The notes beneath the pieces were generated by a model. It was not told the origin of the DNA. It worked only from the letters and a program-made list of their open reading frames with translations, and did not search any database. The position numbers and the translations under genes were made by a program. Shown one piece after another: positions 1 through 7,473 of a stretch of 22,673 nt of DNA (within the stretch, counting starts at the first letter, position 1; each line of letters opens with the position of its first letter). Source of the stretch: a virus; IMG/VR virus record IMGVR_UViG_3300017744_003514, positions 1-22,673 of that record. The stretch is one strand, 5' to 3'.

Positions 1-2
1 TT

Positions 3-182
3 GTTTCGGACATTGAAGATATCAAAAAAATGTTACCCGGAAAAGATGTAAAATATATCGGTGAACATCCAAACGGAAAATATCCCGGCTACGACGGTTG
101 GTATGAGAGAACCCTCGGTGGCAAGAAGCATATGAAAATTATTCTCGGAAAACCAAACGGAGTGAGGGTCAAAAATGCCTAA
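3..182 (+). CDS. 3' end of an unrecognised phage gene (partial)
   Basis: An open frame enters from the left edge and ends with TAA at 180-182, giving 59 visible residues. The fragment is rich in Lys, Gly and Tyr and has no motif I recognise. Its stop overlaps the next start by 8 bases (ATGCCTAA), a tight coupling like that used throughout the window, which supports it as a real gene end. No function can be assigned from the tail alone. By position it may belong to the same structural or late group as the following two genes, but that is inference. Confidence 0.6.
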   Translation, partial: VSDIEDIKKMLPGKDVKYIGEHPNGKYPGYDGWYERTLGGKKHMKIILGKPNGVRVKNA

Positions 183-1071
183 GAGTTTCTTACGTTTTAT
201 CAAAGAAGAAGAACAGCAACAGGGTGATCCTTTGTTTGGTTGGTGGTTTAGAGCCAAAAATACTTGGGGTGGCAATAGCAGTAACAATAACACACTGCCC
301 GGTATGCTTGGTGGTGTCCAAACTTGGGGCGGGGCCCCGTTTACGAACTTACCAAATCTTCCTCAGCCTATGCTAGATTTATACGACTGGAATGGTGATG
401 GTATCATTGGAGACAACGACCAAGAACTTATTTTTCAGATTTCCGAAATAGCATTTCAAATATATGAACAAACTGGTGAGTTTCCTCCGGCAATGACTGC
501 CGCTGAATACCTAGAGAACTGGGAATACTACAGTGAACTTTATGGTGTAGACTTCCCTGATCCAAATGGATTTATCGAAAACCCCGGTAGCAATTTAGAT
601 AGAGCCGATGAGCCAAATGATTTTCTTTCGGGAACTTCTATTGCAGGGTTGAAAGGTATTTTGCAATTTATGTCGGGTCAGTTTACAATTTTTGGTGTAG
701 AGTTCTTTCAAGAGTATCACCCAGAGTTTTATGAACAAATCATTGCGTTGTATGATTACGATGGAGATGGCACTATTGATTTTGGTATCAACGGTGATGG
801 CACAATTACAGGTGCTGAAGCCGCTGCATTTTTCTTGATATATTACTACAACCTCTCAAGAGGTTTCAACCCAGTTGATACAGAAAATACAGTCACGGCA
901 GAAAACTATAATGATTTTTTATACAATGCAACTCGTCTGACCGATACCCCACTTCAAGACTTAGTGCAAAATTATAATTTACCCGGACTTCCATTTAGAC
1001 CAACACCTCCAGACCAACCCCCAGAAGCACCCGCTGGTGATTTTGGTGGATCTGCCCCAGTTAGACCTTGA
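175..1071 (+). CDS. EF-hand-like protein with putative capsid-targeting N-terminus, paralogue 1
   Basis: A 298-residue protein. The N-terminus (residues 2-13, PKSFLRFIKEEE) resembles the T4 internal-protein capsid-targeting sequence (MKTYQEFIAE). It contains I-K-E, which fits the (L/I)-x-E pattern cut by the T4 gp21 prohead protease. Residues 71-82 (DWNGDGIIGDND) look like a dockerin or EF-hand calcium loop. A second acidic cluster at 194-215 holds DYDGDGT and NGDGTITGAEA. The C-terminus (about 272-298) is rich in Pro and Gly. The gene directly downstream is a close paralogue with the same layout. Seen: motifs and duplication. Inferred: a head-internal, possibly injected, calcium-binding protein. 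It could instead be a scaffold or decoration protein. The ATG at 175 overlaps the previous stop. Confidence 0.8.
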   Translation: MPKSFLRFIKEEEQQQGDPLFGWWFRAKNTWGGNSSNNNTLPGMLGGVQTWGGAPFTNLPNLPQPMLDLYDWNGDGIIGDNDQELIFQISEIAFQIYEQTGEFPPAMTAAEYLENWEYYSELYGVDFPDPNGFIENPGSNLDRADEPNDFLSGTSIAGLKGILQFMSGQFTIFGVEFFQEYHPEFYEQIIALYDYDGDGTIDFGINGDGTITGAEAAAFFLIYYYNLSRGFNPVDTENTVTAENYNDFLYNATRLTDTPLQDLVQNYNLPGLPFRPTPPDQPPEAPAGDFGGSAPVRP

Positions 1072-1465
1072 AAGGAAAAAAATGACTAAAAGTTTCTTAC
1101 GATTTATCAAAGAAGAAGAACAGCAACAGGGTGTTGATCCTATTGCTGCTTTTTGGTTCCTAGCCCAAAATCGATGGGGGGCTTCTAGTTCTAACTTTAC
1201 TGGTAGTCTGGGTGCTTCAAGTAGTTGGGCTAATGGTGGTAATCTAACAAATCTTCCTCAGTTTGTGTTGGACCTATACGACTACAATGGCGATGGTCTT
1301 GTCGGATCTAATGATCAAGCACTAATACGTGAAATCGCAGATTTAGCATACCAAATTTACGCACAGACTGGTGAGTATCCACCAATTATGACCGCAGAAG
1401 ATTACCTCGAAAATTGGGAATACTATAGTGAACTTTATGGTGTAGACTTCCCGGATCCAAATGGA
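511..1465 (+). repeat. Near-identical DNA blocks shared by the tandem paralogues
   Basis: The 60 bases at 511-570 match 1406-1465 with only a few, mostly synonymous, differences. A second block at 915-954 matches 1798-1837 at 39 of 40 positions. The stretches between them have diverged strongly. This points to a tandem duplication in which some segments are held constant by selection or by gene conversion. Confidence 0.8.
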
Positions 1466-1957
1466 TACGCTGGTGTTCCCGGTGGTGGTCAGTCTCCTAA
1501 TCAACCCGGAAACGCGGATGCCTCGACTGTTGGTGGTTGGAGATATTCTTACGCTTTTTGGAAAGGTCAATTGGATGCACTGGGTATGGAAAACTTTATC
1601 TTGATGTTTGGTCAAGATGTTTATGATGAAATTATGGCATTGTATGATCTTGATGGTGATGGTGTGCTACGCACAAATATAGGGCAATCTGGAACGGACA
1701 ATTATGGAGAGGCTGCGATCTGGCTAATGATTCTTTATTATATGTCTACACGAGGATTCGATGTAAATGACACCCCAATGCCAGAAGACGTAAATAATTT
1801 TTTATACAATGCAACTCGCCTGACCGATACCCCACTTGCAGATTTAGTAAATGATTTTTATGGTGTTCAAGGACTTCCATTTAGACCAACACCCCCAGAA
1901 CAACCTCCAGAATCGCCCGGTGGAGATTTTGGTGGATCTGCTCCAATTAGACCTTGA
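1082..1957 (+). CDS. EF-hand-like protein with putative capsid-targeting N-terminus, paralogue 2
   Basis: A 291-residue paralogue of the preceding gene. I chose the ATG at 1082 over an in-frame ATG at 1037 because it reproduces the paralogue's N-terminus (TKSFLRFIKEEEQQQG) and follows an AAAGGA Shine-Dalgarno at 1071-1076. The I-K-E site, the calcium-type loop at residues 67-78 (DYNGDGLVGSND), a second loop at 189-195 (DLDGDGV) and the Pro-rich tail ending GGSAPIRP are shared. The middle (about residues 128-165) is divergent and Gly-rich. The NGDGTITG half of the second loop in paralogue 1 is degraded here, so calcium binding may differ. Function is inferred as for paralogue 1. Confidence 0.8.
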   Translation: MTKSFLRFIKEEEQQQGVDPIAAFWFLAQNRWGASSSNFTGSLGASSSWANGGNLTNLPQFVLDLYDYNGDGLVGSNDQALIREIADLAYQIYAQTGEYPPIMTAEDYLENWEYYSELYGVDFPDPNGYAGVPGGGQSPNQPGNADASTVGGWRYSYAFWKGQLDALGMENFILMFGQDVYDEIMALYDLDGDGVLRTNIGQSGTDNYGEAAIWLMILYYMSTRGFDVNDTPMPEDVNNFLYNATRLTDTPLADLVNDFYGVQGLPFRPTPPEQPPESPGGDFGGSAPIRP

Positions 1958-1981
1958 CAGGAATCAAATCACTGCTAGACT
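1954..1981 (+). promoter_or_regulatory. Candidate sigma70-type promoter, TTGACA-N16-TAGACT
   Basis: A perfect -35 hexamer at 1954-1959 overlaps the stop of the preceding gene. A 16-base spacer leads to TAGACT at 1976-1981, which matches TATAAT at 4 of 6 positions. The predicted first transcribed base is the A of the ATG at 1988. The spacing matches the stronger promoter before the polymerase exactly. It sits where probable head genes give way to metabolic and replication genes, as expected for an early promoter. Confidence 0.45.
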
Positions 1982-1987
1982 GTTCGT

Positions 1988-2521
1988 ATGAATATTTTTG
2001 TAGTAGACGAACATCCTGTCCGTGCTGCCCATCAGATGGTAGACAAACATATCGTAAAAATGATTTTAGAAGCGGGTCAGATGCTATCGACTTCCCATCG
2101 TGTTCTCGATGGCGATGAGTGGACTGATCTAGGCAAGAACAATCGTCGCATCAAGCGTTGGCGACTGAACGACGAGCGAGAGGACAAACTCTGGAAGGCT
2201 TCATTTGTTGGTCATCCCTGCACGCAGTGGACGATGGAAACTCAGATGAACTATCGCTGGCATGCAACACATGCAATGGCACTGTGTCGTGAGTACACAC
2301 ACCGTTATGAAAAGACCCACAAAGCACAACCGCTGATTGAGTATCTCTTCAATCGAGAACCACAAAATATTTCAGTTGGAAAACTTACAAAGTTTGCTGT
2401 TGCAATGCCTGATCAATATAAGGTAGAATGCCCTATCGAATCGTATCGAAACTACTACAGAGGAGAAAAGGCATACTTCGCTAAATGGAAAAAGCGTGAA
2501 GTGCCGGGATGGTGGCAATGA
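1988..2521 (+). CDS. Conserved phage protein of unknown function (MNIFxxDxxP family)
   Basis: A 177-residue protein. Its opening, MNIFVVDEHPVRAAHQMVDK followed by HIVKMILEAGQML, belongs to a protein type I recall from many large phages, usually annotated as hypothetical. Asp7, His9, Asp19, Lys20, His21 and Lys24 are clustered, so a metal or nucleotide site is possible but unproven. The protein is rich in His, Trp and Arg and has no signal peptide or membrane segment. The ATG at 1988 gives the family's usual N-terminus, yet no Shine-Dalgarno precedes it, which fits the leaderless promoter just upstream. The stop overlaps the next start (ATGA). I do not assign a function. Confidence 0.8.
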   Translation: MNIFVVDEHPVRAAHQMVDKHIVKMILEAGQMLSTSHRVLDGDEWTDLGKNNRRIKRWRLNDEREDKLWKASFVGHPCTQWTMETQMNYRWHATHAMALCREYTHRYEKTHKAQPLIEYLFNREPQNISVGKLTKFAVAMPDQYKVECPIESYRNYYRGEKAYFAKWKKREVPGWWQ

Positions 2522-3519
2522 ACAAAGATCAAAACGTTTTAGTAACTGGTGGTGCGGGTTACATTGGTAGCCACATCGTTCTTGCATGTCTGGATGCAGG
2601 CTATGGGGTTGTGGTGATTGACCGTGACGAGAAAGCATGTAAGCATTTACAAAAGTGCCTGAGCCGTCGCAAGAAACTCAAGGTGTTCAACGCAGACATT
2701 GAAAACGAAATCTACTTGGATGGGGTTTTCAAAGATGAAAACATTGGTGCAATTATTCACTGTGCCGCAGACATTTCTGTTGGTGAGTCAGTAGATAATC
2801 CACTCAAGTATTATTACAACAATACATCAAAGAGCATCAAACTTCTTGAGCGAGCAAAGAGATTTGGGGTCAATCGGTTTATTCTTTCGTGTACGGCTGC
2901 TGTATACGGAGAGCCAAAGGGTGACGTAGCAAAGTCAATTCCAGAGACTCAGCCATGTAGACCTATCAATGCTTATGGTGAATCAAAGTTGATGTTTGAA
3001 ACAATTCTCAAGCGATACAGTGAGGTCAACTCAAACTTCAAATATACTTCTCTGAGATATTTCAACGTTGCAGGAAACGATATTCAAAACCGAGTACAGG
3101 ATATCAACTGGAGACACAAAGAAAATGTTGTCCCAAAGATCCTGTCTCGTTTGATTCAGGGAAAAGGTGAATTTACAATCTTTGGTAAGGATTACGATAC
3201 CCCTGATGGTACATGTATTCGTGACTATCTCCATCCCACAGATCTAGCCAATGCCCATCTGATGGCACTCAAGCAAAATGTTACGGGTGTGTATAACCTT
3301 GGAACGAACAAGGGAAACTCGGTGTGGGATCTTGTAAAAGAGGCTGTGAATATTGTTGATGTTGAATTGAATGTTATCAAAGGTAGCCGAAGAAAAGGCG
3401 ATCCTGAAATTCTTGTTGCCAATGCAACTAAGTTTATGAAAAAGACAGGGTGGGAACCATCCTACTCGCTCAATGATATTTTGCGTACAGCATATAAAGC
3501 ATACTTGAAAGTAAAGTAA
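2518..3519 (+). CDS. galE: UDP-glucose 4-epimerase-like extended SDR
   Basis: A 333-residue extended short-chain dehydrogenase/reductase. It has the NAD-binding TGGAGYIGSH motif near residue 11, the SCTAAVYGEP strand, and the catalytic Tyr and Lys in NAYGESKL. The C-terminal half carries the GalE-type IRDYLHPTDLANAH motif, the YNLGTNKG motif and RRKGDPE. Length is normal for GalE (about 330-340). The family interconverts UDP-glucose and UDP-galactose, or the N-acetyl forms, in the cytoplasm. I chose the ATG at 2518, which overlaps the upstream TGA as ATGA, over an ATG nine bases earlier. It may feed UDP-glucose or UDP-galactose to the dehydrogenase and glycosyltransferases downstream. Exact substrate specificity cannot be read from sequence. 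Confidence 0.88.
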   Translation: MNKDQNVLVTGGAGYIGSHIVLACLDAGYGVVVIDRDEKACKHLQKCLSRRKKLKVFNADIENEIYLDGVFKDENIGAIIHCAADISVGESVDNPLKYYYNNTSKSIKLLERAKRFGVNRFILSCTAAVYGEPKGDVAKSIPETQPCRPINAYGESKLMFETILKRYSEVNSNFKYTSLRYFNVAGNDIQNRVQDINWRHKENVVPKILSRLIQGKGEFTIFGKDYDTPDGTCIRDYLHPTDLANAHLMALKQNVTGVYNLGTNKGNSVWDLVKEAVNIVDVELNVIKGSRRKGDPEILVANATKFMKKTGWEPSYSLNDILRTAYKAYLKVK

Positions 3520-3532
3520 GAAAGGTAATGTA

Positions 3533-4141
3533 ATGGAAGAACAACAGAATAGTGAGTTTACACCCGATGTGTATACTTCAAATAAACAACAATCGCTAAA
3601 TGCCCGAGAAGGGATTGGCGAAGATCCACGAGCGGATATTTTTGAGATAGACGGAGAAGAACTCTACAACAAGTTGATGAAAGAAAAGCAAGATTCAGTA
3701 GAGAGTGGGACAACTCCGGTAGAGTCAGTGAAAGATGATGCAGAGATTCGTTCTCGTGCAGCAAAACTGACAGACGATATTGCCAGTCTTGTTCAAGAAA
3801 ATTTCATGGACATTATGTTTGGTCGTTACAAGCAAGCACCAGATTTCAAAGAAATGATTGAAAGTGCGAATGTCGATGCTGAAAATCTTTTGAAGATTTT
3901 GATTGCGTTTGAAAAACCACAGGCACAACTCCATGAAGTTGTGAACGTTCCTGAATCTGAGATTGGTAAAAAGTATTCTGAATTTATGAAGCCAGTCCAA
4001 CAACAACAATTGAATGATGTTCTTTCGGGGCTTGTCAATGACATCAAGTCATTGTATACTGATCCAGACATTGAACTTGTTTCGAGCAAAATTACCAGTT
4101 TGTTCAATCACATTGAAGAGGGAGATATCAAGGGACAGTAA
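3533..4141 (+). CDS. Acidic protein of unknown function
   Basis: A 202-residue acidic protein that I do not recognise. The first 60 or so residues look disordered (rich in Gln, Asn, Ser, Glu). The rest is predicted helical by eye, with amphipathic stretches from about residue 66. The ATG at 3533 follows AAAGG with normal spacing, 13 bases after galE. It lies upstream of the sliding clamp gene, where T4-like phages can carry transcription or replication accessory genes. I see no clear match to gp33, gp55 or RpbA, so no role is claimed. Confidence 0.75.
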   Translation: MEEQQNSEFTPDVYTSNKQQSLNAREGIGEDPRADIFEIDGEELYNKLMKEKQDSVESGTTPVESVKDDAEIRSRAAKLTDDIASLVQENFMDIMFGRYKQAPDFKEMIESANVDAENLLKILIAFEKPQAQLHEVVNVPESEIGKKYSEFMKPVQQQQLNDVLSGLVNDIKSLYTDPDIELVSSKITSLFNHIEEGDIKGQ

Positions 4142-4142
4142 C

Positions 4143-4337
4143 ATGGGAAACATGAAGCGAAAGAAGAGTAATCGAAATCCAAAGCGTAAATTTTTTGACA
4201 CTCGGGACAAAGGGGAAAAAAAGTCTGATCGCCGAAGTCAAAGACATCACGAAGATGTGTATCTGCGTAATGCAGCATTTGGAAATATGAACATTGAAGA
4301 CTATGAGGAATATATGGATGACAACTGCCAGAACTAA
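4143..4337 (+). CDS. Small charge-segregated protein next to the clamp gene
   Basis: A 64-residue protein. Residues 1-40 are strongly basic (many Lys and Arg, for example MKRKKSNRNPKRK), and residues 41-64 are acidic (NIEDYEEYMDD). I chose the ATG at 4143, one base after the upstream stop, rather than an earlier in-frame ATG that would lie entirely inside the previous gene. The clamp gene starts 4 bases after its stop. A nucleic-acid-binding or protein-docking adaptor is possible from the charge pattern alone, but the family is unknown to me. Confidence 0.65.
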   Translation: MGNMKRKKSNRNPKRKFFDTRDKGEKKSDRRSQRHHEDVYLRNAAFGNMNIEDYEEYMDDNCQN

Positions 4338-4341
4338 TACT

Positions 4342-5031
4342 ATGAAACTTTCAAAACAAACAATGGCTATTCTGAAAAGCATGGCTGGAATCAATTCGAA
4401 CATTCACATTCTTCCGGGGAACGAACTTGTTTCTGTTTCTCCCGGTAGAAACATTATGTTCAGATCAACAGTCGAAGAAGATTTTCCCACAGAGTTTGCA
4501 CTCTGGGATCTGAGTCAGTTTCTTGGAACATACTCGCTCTTCTCTGACGCAGAAATTGAATTCCGTGATACGGCTCTTCGGATCAAGTCCGGTCGGCAAA
4601 CATGTGAATACCACTATGCTGATCCGAGACTTGTAGAGGGATGTCGCCCACCAAGCAAATTCAACTTACCGGAGGTGAAGGTTGTATTTGAACTTTCACA
4701 ACAAGAATTGAATGATATTCTTCGGGCTTCCTCTGTGTTGCAACTCCCTGATATCTTGTTTACCAACGATGGAGACAAGGTGAAGATTATTGCACTCGAC
4801 AAAGAGAAGCCAAGTTCGACAAATAAATATGAGATTGAAGTTGTGCCATCAGACATGGATGTAAATTCTTCTTTCAAGATTTATCTAAAGTCAGATAATC
4901 TCAAAATTCTTCCCGGTGATTATGAGATATCACTATGTGAAAAGTTGGCTTTGACCATGAATCATAAAAATATTGATGCAAAATATACCCTTGCAGTAAC
5001 GAGTGATTCTGTATACAATGGGCTTGTATGA
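4342..5031 (+). CDS. gp45: DNA polymerase sliding clamp, T4 gp45 type
   Basis: A 229-residue protein, close to T4 gp45 (228). The start MKLSKQTMAILKSMAGINSN matches the T4 clamp N-terminus (MKLSKDTTALLKNFATINSG) in sequence and position. LWDLSQFLGTYSLF corresponds to the T4 YDLNGFLGILSL segment, and the C-terminal ILPGDYEISLCEKLA corresponds to MQPGNYKLLLWAKG. The family forms a ring trimer that tethers the polymerase and also activates late transcription in T4. The ATG at 4342 is chosen over an upstream in-frame ATG at 4294 because it fits the family N-terminus. Its stop overlaps the gp44 start (ATGA). Confidence 0.93.
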   Translation: MKLSKQTMAILKSMAGINSNIHILPGNELVSVSPGRNIMFRSTVEEDFPTEFALWDLSQFLGTYSLFSDAEIEFRDTALRIKSGRQTCEYHYADPRLVEGCRPPSKFNLPEVKVVFELSQQELNDILRASSVLQLPDILFTNDGDKVKIIALDKEKPSSTNKYEIEVVPSDMDVNSSFKIYLKSDNLKILPGDYEISLCEKLALTMNHKNIDAKYTLAVTSDSVYNGLV

Positions 5032-5975
5032 AAACTATGACTGAACAGTATCTCTGGGTTGAAAAGTTTCGACCACGAAAAGTAAAAGACTGTATCCTTC
5101 CCAGTGGCTTGAAGCAAACACTTCAAGCCATTGTGGATTCGGGTGAAATGCAAAATCTTTTGTTTTCTGGTGGTCCGGGTTGTGGCAAAACAACTGCCGC
5201 AATCGCAATGTGTGATGAAATGGGAGCAGAGTGGATCAAGATCAACTGCTCCGAAGATGGAAACATCGACACGCTTCGCACTCGTATACGTGATTTCGCT
5301 TCTGCTATGTCGCTTTCGGGTGAACAGAAAGTTGTGATTCTCGATGAATTTGACTACGCAAATGCAAACAGTTTTCAACCTGCCCTTCGTGGGTTCATCG
5401 AAGAGTTTGCGGCAAACTGTCGATTTGTTCTGACATGTAATTTCAAGAATCGAATCATTGAACCTTTGCATTCACGATGCACATGCGTTGACTTCCGCTT
5501 CACGAAAGAGGAGCAGATGAAAATGGGGTCACAGTTCTTGAAGCGTCTTGAATCGATTCTGGATGGCGAGAGCGTCCACTATGACGGTCGTGTGATTGCC
5601 AAGTTGATCATGCGTCATGCCCCAGATTGGCGAAGAATCCTGAACGAGTGTCAGCGATACTCTGCATCGGGTGAGATCGATGTTGGTATTCTTTCAGAGA
5701 TCGGTGATGTCGGTATTCATTCATTGATGGCAATACTCAAGAACAAAGACTTTTCAAAGTTGCGTGGCTGGGTTGTCGATAATAGTGGAAATGAAGAAAC
5801 TGAAATCTATCGAAAAGTTTATGATACGTTGAGTGATACTCTCAAGCCGCAGGCTGTTCCTGCGATTATTCTTATTCTTGCAAATTATCAATACAAGGCT
5901 GCCTTCGCTGCTGATTCGGAAATCAACATGATGGCTTGTCTAACTGAGATCATGATGGAGGCAGAGTTCAAGTGA
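5028..5975 (+). CDS. gp44: Clamp loader ATPase subunit, T4 gp44 type
   Basis: A 315-residue AAA+ ATPase, near T4 gp44 in length (319). It has Walker A GGPGCGKT at 48-55, Walker B VVILDEFD at 102-109, sensor 1 at about TCN 136-138 and the SRC arginine-finger motif at 149-151. The N-terminal YLWVEKFRPRKVKDCILP matches the family's EQKYRPSTIDECILP region. With gp62 it opens the gp45 ring and loads it on DNA. The ATG at 5028 overlaps the clamp stop, and a second in-frame ATG at 5037 is possible. Unlike in T4, its partner gp62 is not next but follows two sugar-metabolism genes. Confidence 0.95.
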   Translation: MKTMTEQYLWVEKFRPRKVKDCILPSGLKQTLQAIVDSGEMQNLLFSGGPGCGKTTAAIAMCDEMGAEWIKINCSEDGNIDTLRTRIRDFASAMSLSGEQKVVILDEFDYANANSFQPALRGFIEEFAANCRFVLTCNFKNRIIEPLHSRCTCVDFRFTKEEQMKMGSQFLKRLESILDGESVHYDGRVIAKLIMRHAPDWRRILNECQRYSASGEIDVGILSEIGDVGIHSLMAILKNKDFSKLRGWVVDNSGNEETEIYRKVYDTLSDTLKPQAVPAIILILANYQYKAAFAADSEINMMACLTEIMMEAEFK

Positions 5976-6820
5976 GTGATATTGGAATTATTGGCAATGG
6001 TTTTGTTGGTGGTGCGGTGGCACATGGATTTCGTGATAAGAACCCGTTGATCTATGATATCAATCCAAAGGTATCAACACATTCTTTCGATAAGGTCGCA
6101 CACTGTAAATATCTCTTTGTTTGTTTGCCCACACCAATGGTGAGCGAAACTGGAGGGGAGGCAAACACAAGAATTGTCGAAGACTGCTTAGAGCAACTTT
6201 ACCAAAATACAGAACAAGTAGTCATGTTGAAGTCTACGGTTCCTATTGGAACAACCAAAAGGTTGGCAAAAAAGTATCGGCTAGAAAACTTGGTTCATTG
6301 TCCTGAATTTTTGACGGCTGCAAACGCAAAGTATGATTTTGTGAACGCTGATAGAACCGTGATTGGATCACCTTACTTTAGAGATGGTAAGGTGGAAAAG
6401 TATTCTGAAATGGCAAAGGAATTGTTTGAAGAGGTTTTTCCTGAAATCCCTGTCCACACAATGTCATCATGTGAATCAGAACTGGTAAAGTATACTGCCA
6501 ATTGTTTCCTTGCAACCAAGGTTGGATTTTTCAACATGATTTATATGCTTGGTGAAAAAATGAATTTAGACTACACTCGTGTTCTCGAAGGGGTTTTGTC
6601 TGATCCTAGAATTGGTAGATCCCACACGAAGGTTCCCGGTCCTGATGGCGATTATGGTTTTGGTGGAACGTGCTTTCCAAAGGATGTGAACGCTATGATT
6701 AGAACACTTGAAGACAATAAAATTTCTTCTGCTATGCTGAGATCATTGTGGAAGGACAATATGATGTATCGTAACAATTGGGATTGGGCTAAGAACAAAT
6801 CAGCGGTGAGTGACCAATGA
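5972..6820 (+). CDS. Short UDP-glucose/GDP-mannose dehydrogenase-family protein
   Basis: A 282-residue NAD-dependent nucleotide-sugar dehydrogenase. It has the Rossmann motif IGIIGNGFVGGAVA at 4-17, the CLPTP strand at 51-55, KSTVPIGTT at 87-95, a substrate segment with Lys173 and Asn177 (VKYTANCFLATK), and the catalytic Cys234 in GFGGTCFPKDVNAM. Usual family members are about 390-450 residues. This one stops about 48 residues past the catalytic Cys and lacks the C-terminal UDP-binding domain. The stop is genuine, since the next gene overlaps it as ATGA. The start is GTG at 5972, overlapping the gp44 stop. The family oxidises UDP-glucose to UDP-glucuronate or acts on similar substrates. UDP-glucuronate would be the substrate of the decarboxylase-like gene at 10981. 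Confidence 0.87.
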   Translation: MSDIGIIGNGFVGGAVAHGFRDKNPLIYDINPKVSTHSFDKVAHCKYLFVCLPTPMVSETGGEANTRIVEDCLEQLYQNTEQVVMLKSTVPIGTTKRLAKKYRLENLVHCPEFLTAANAKYDFVNADRTVIGSPYFRDGKVEKYSEMAKELFEEVFPEIPVHTMSSCESELVKYTANCFLATKVGFFNMIYMLGEKMNLDYTRVLEGVLSDPRIGRSHTKVPGPDGDYGFGGTCFPKDVNAMIRTLEDNKISSAMLRSLWKDNMMYRNNWDWAKNKSAVSDQ

Positions 6821-7473
6821 GTATTACAGGTAAAGAATTTTATTTTGCAACCAAGGGTCTTCCAAGACATGAAATGATTTTTGTTGAAACTGGAAGTCAC
6901 GAAGGTGATACAATTGAAATGGCTCTTGAATTTGGGTTTTCCGAGGTTCGAAGTGTAGAAATAACTGAAAAGTGGTACAATCACTGCAATGAGCGATTTG
7001 ACAAAGAAGTGGCATCAGGGAAGGTGAAATTGTATCACGGAGATTCGACAAATCTGTTAGAAAAGATGATTGGAAAAACAAAAAAACGAATCGTGTTTTG
7101 GCTTGATGCACATTGCAGTGAAGGAGATACTGGAGGTGATGACGACCAGAATCCGTTAGTTCAAGAAGTGAAAACCATCAAAAAAGTTGCATCTAGGAAT
7201 GATCATGTTATCATGATTGATGACATGAGATACATTCGGGACGGTCGGTTCAAAAATAATGGCGAAACACTTACGGAAATGCAATTGAACAATTTAGTCA
7301 TGTCAATCAATTCCGACTACAAATTCAAGTATAGTGATTTTGCAACACCAGTAGATCATGGGTCTACACGACAAATTTCTTATCGTAGCACAGTTGATAA
7401 TCGTGTATTGAAGTTGGATGAGACTTACTTTGTTTTTCCCGATGATGTTTTGTACGCAAGGACAGATTGGTAA
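6817..7473 (+). CDS. Class I SAM-dependent methyltransferase-like protein of glycan clusters
   Basis: A 218-residue protein. Motif I is IFVETGSHEGDT (about 21-32), followed by the acidic SVEI, the LYHGDS segment and FWLDAHCSEGDTGG. This combination is typical of methyltransferases found in polysaccharide gene clusters and is related to the FkbM group. The ATG at 6817 overlaps the dehydrogenase stop, and its own stop shares a base with the gp62 start (TAATG). It probably methylates a sugar or related small substrate, but the acceptor is unknown. It is the second cargo gene inside the clamp-loader operon. Confidence 0.75.
   Translation: MSITGKEFYFATKGLPRHEMIFVETGSHEGDTIEMALEFGFSEVRSVEITEKWYNHCNERFDKEVASGKVKLYHGDSTNLLEKMIGKTKKRIVFWLDAHCSEGDTGGDDDQNPLVQEVKTIKKVASRNDHVIMIDDMRYIRDGRFKNNGETLTEMQLNNLVMSINSDYKFKYSDFATPVDHGSTRQISYRSTVDNRVLKLDETYFVFPDDVLYARTDW

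Noticed and set aside
1037-1081. Earlier in-frame start for the second EF-hand-like gene
   Set aside because: It would lie inside the first paralogue and add a sequence absent from that paralogue; the ATG at 1082 has a ribosome binding site and the conserved N-terminus.
4962-5471. 169-residue open frame on the minus strand
   Set aside because: It lies opposite the well-supported gp44 gene, has no known motif and breaks the all-plus organisation.
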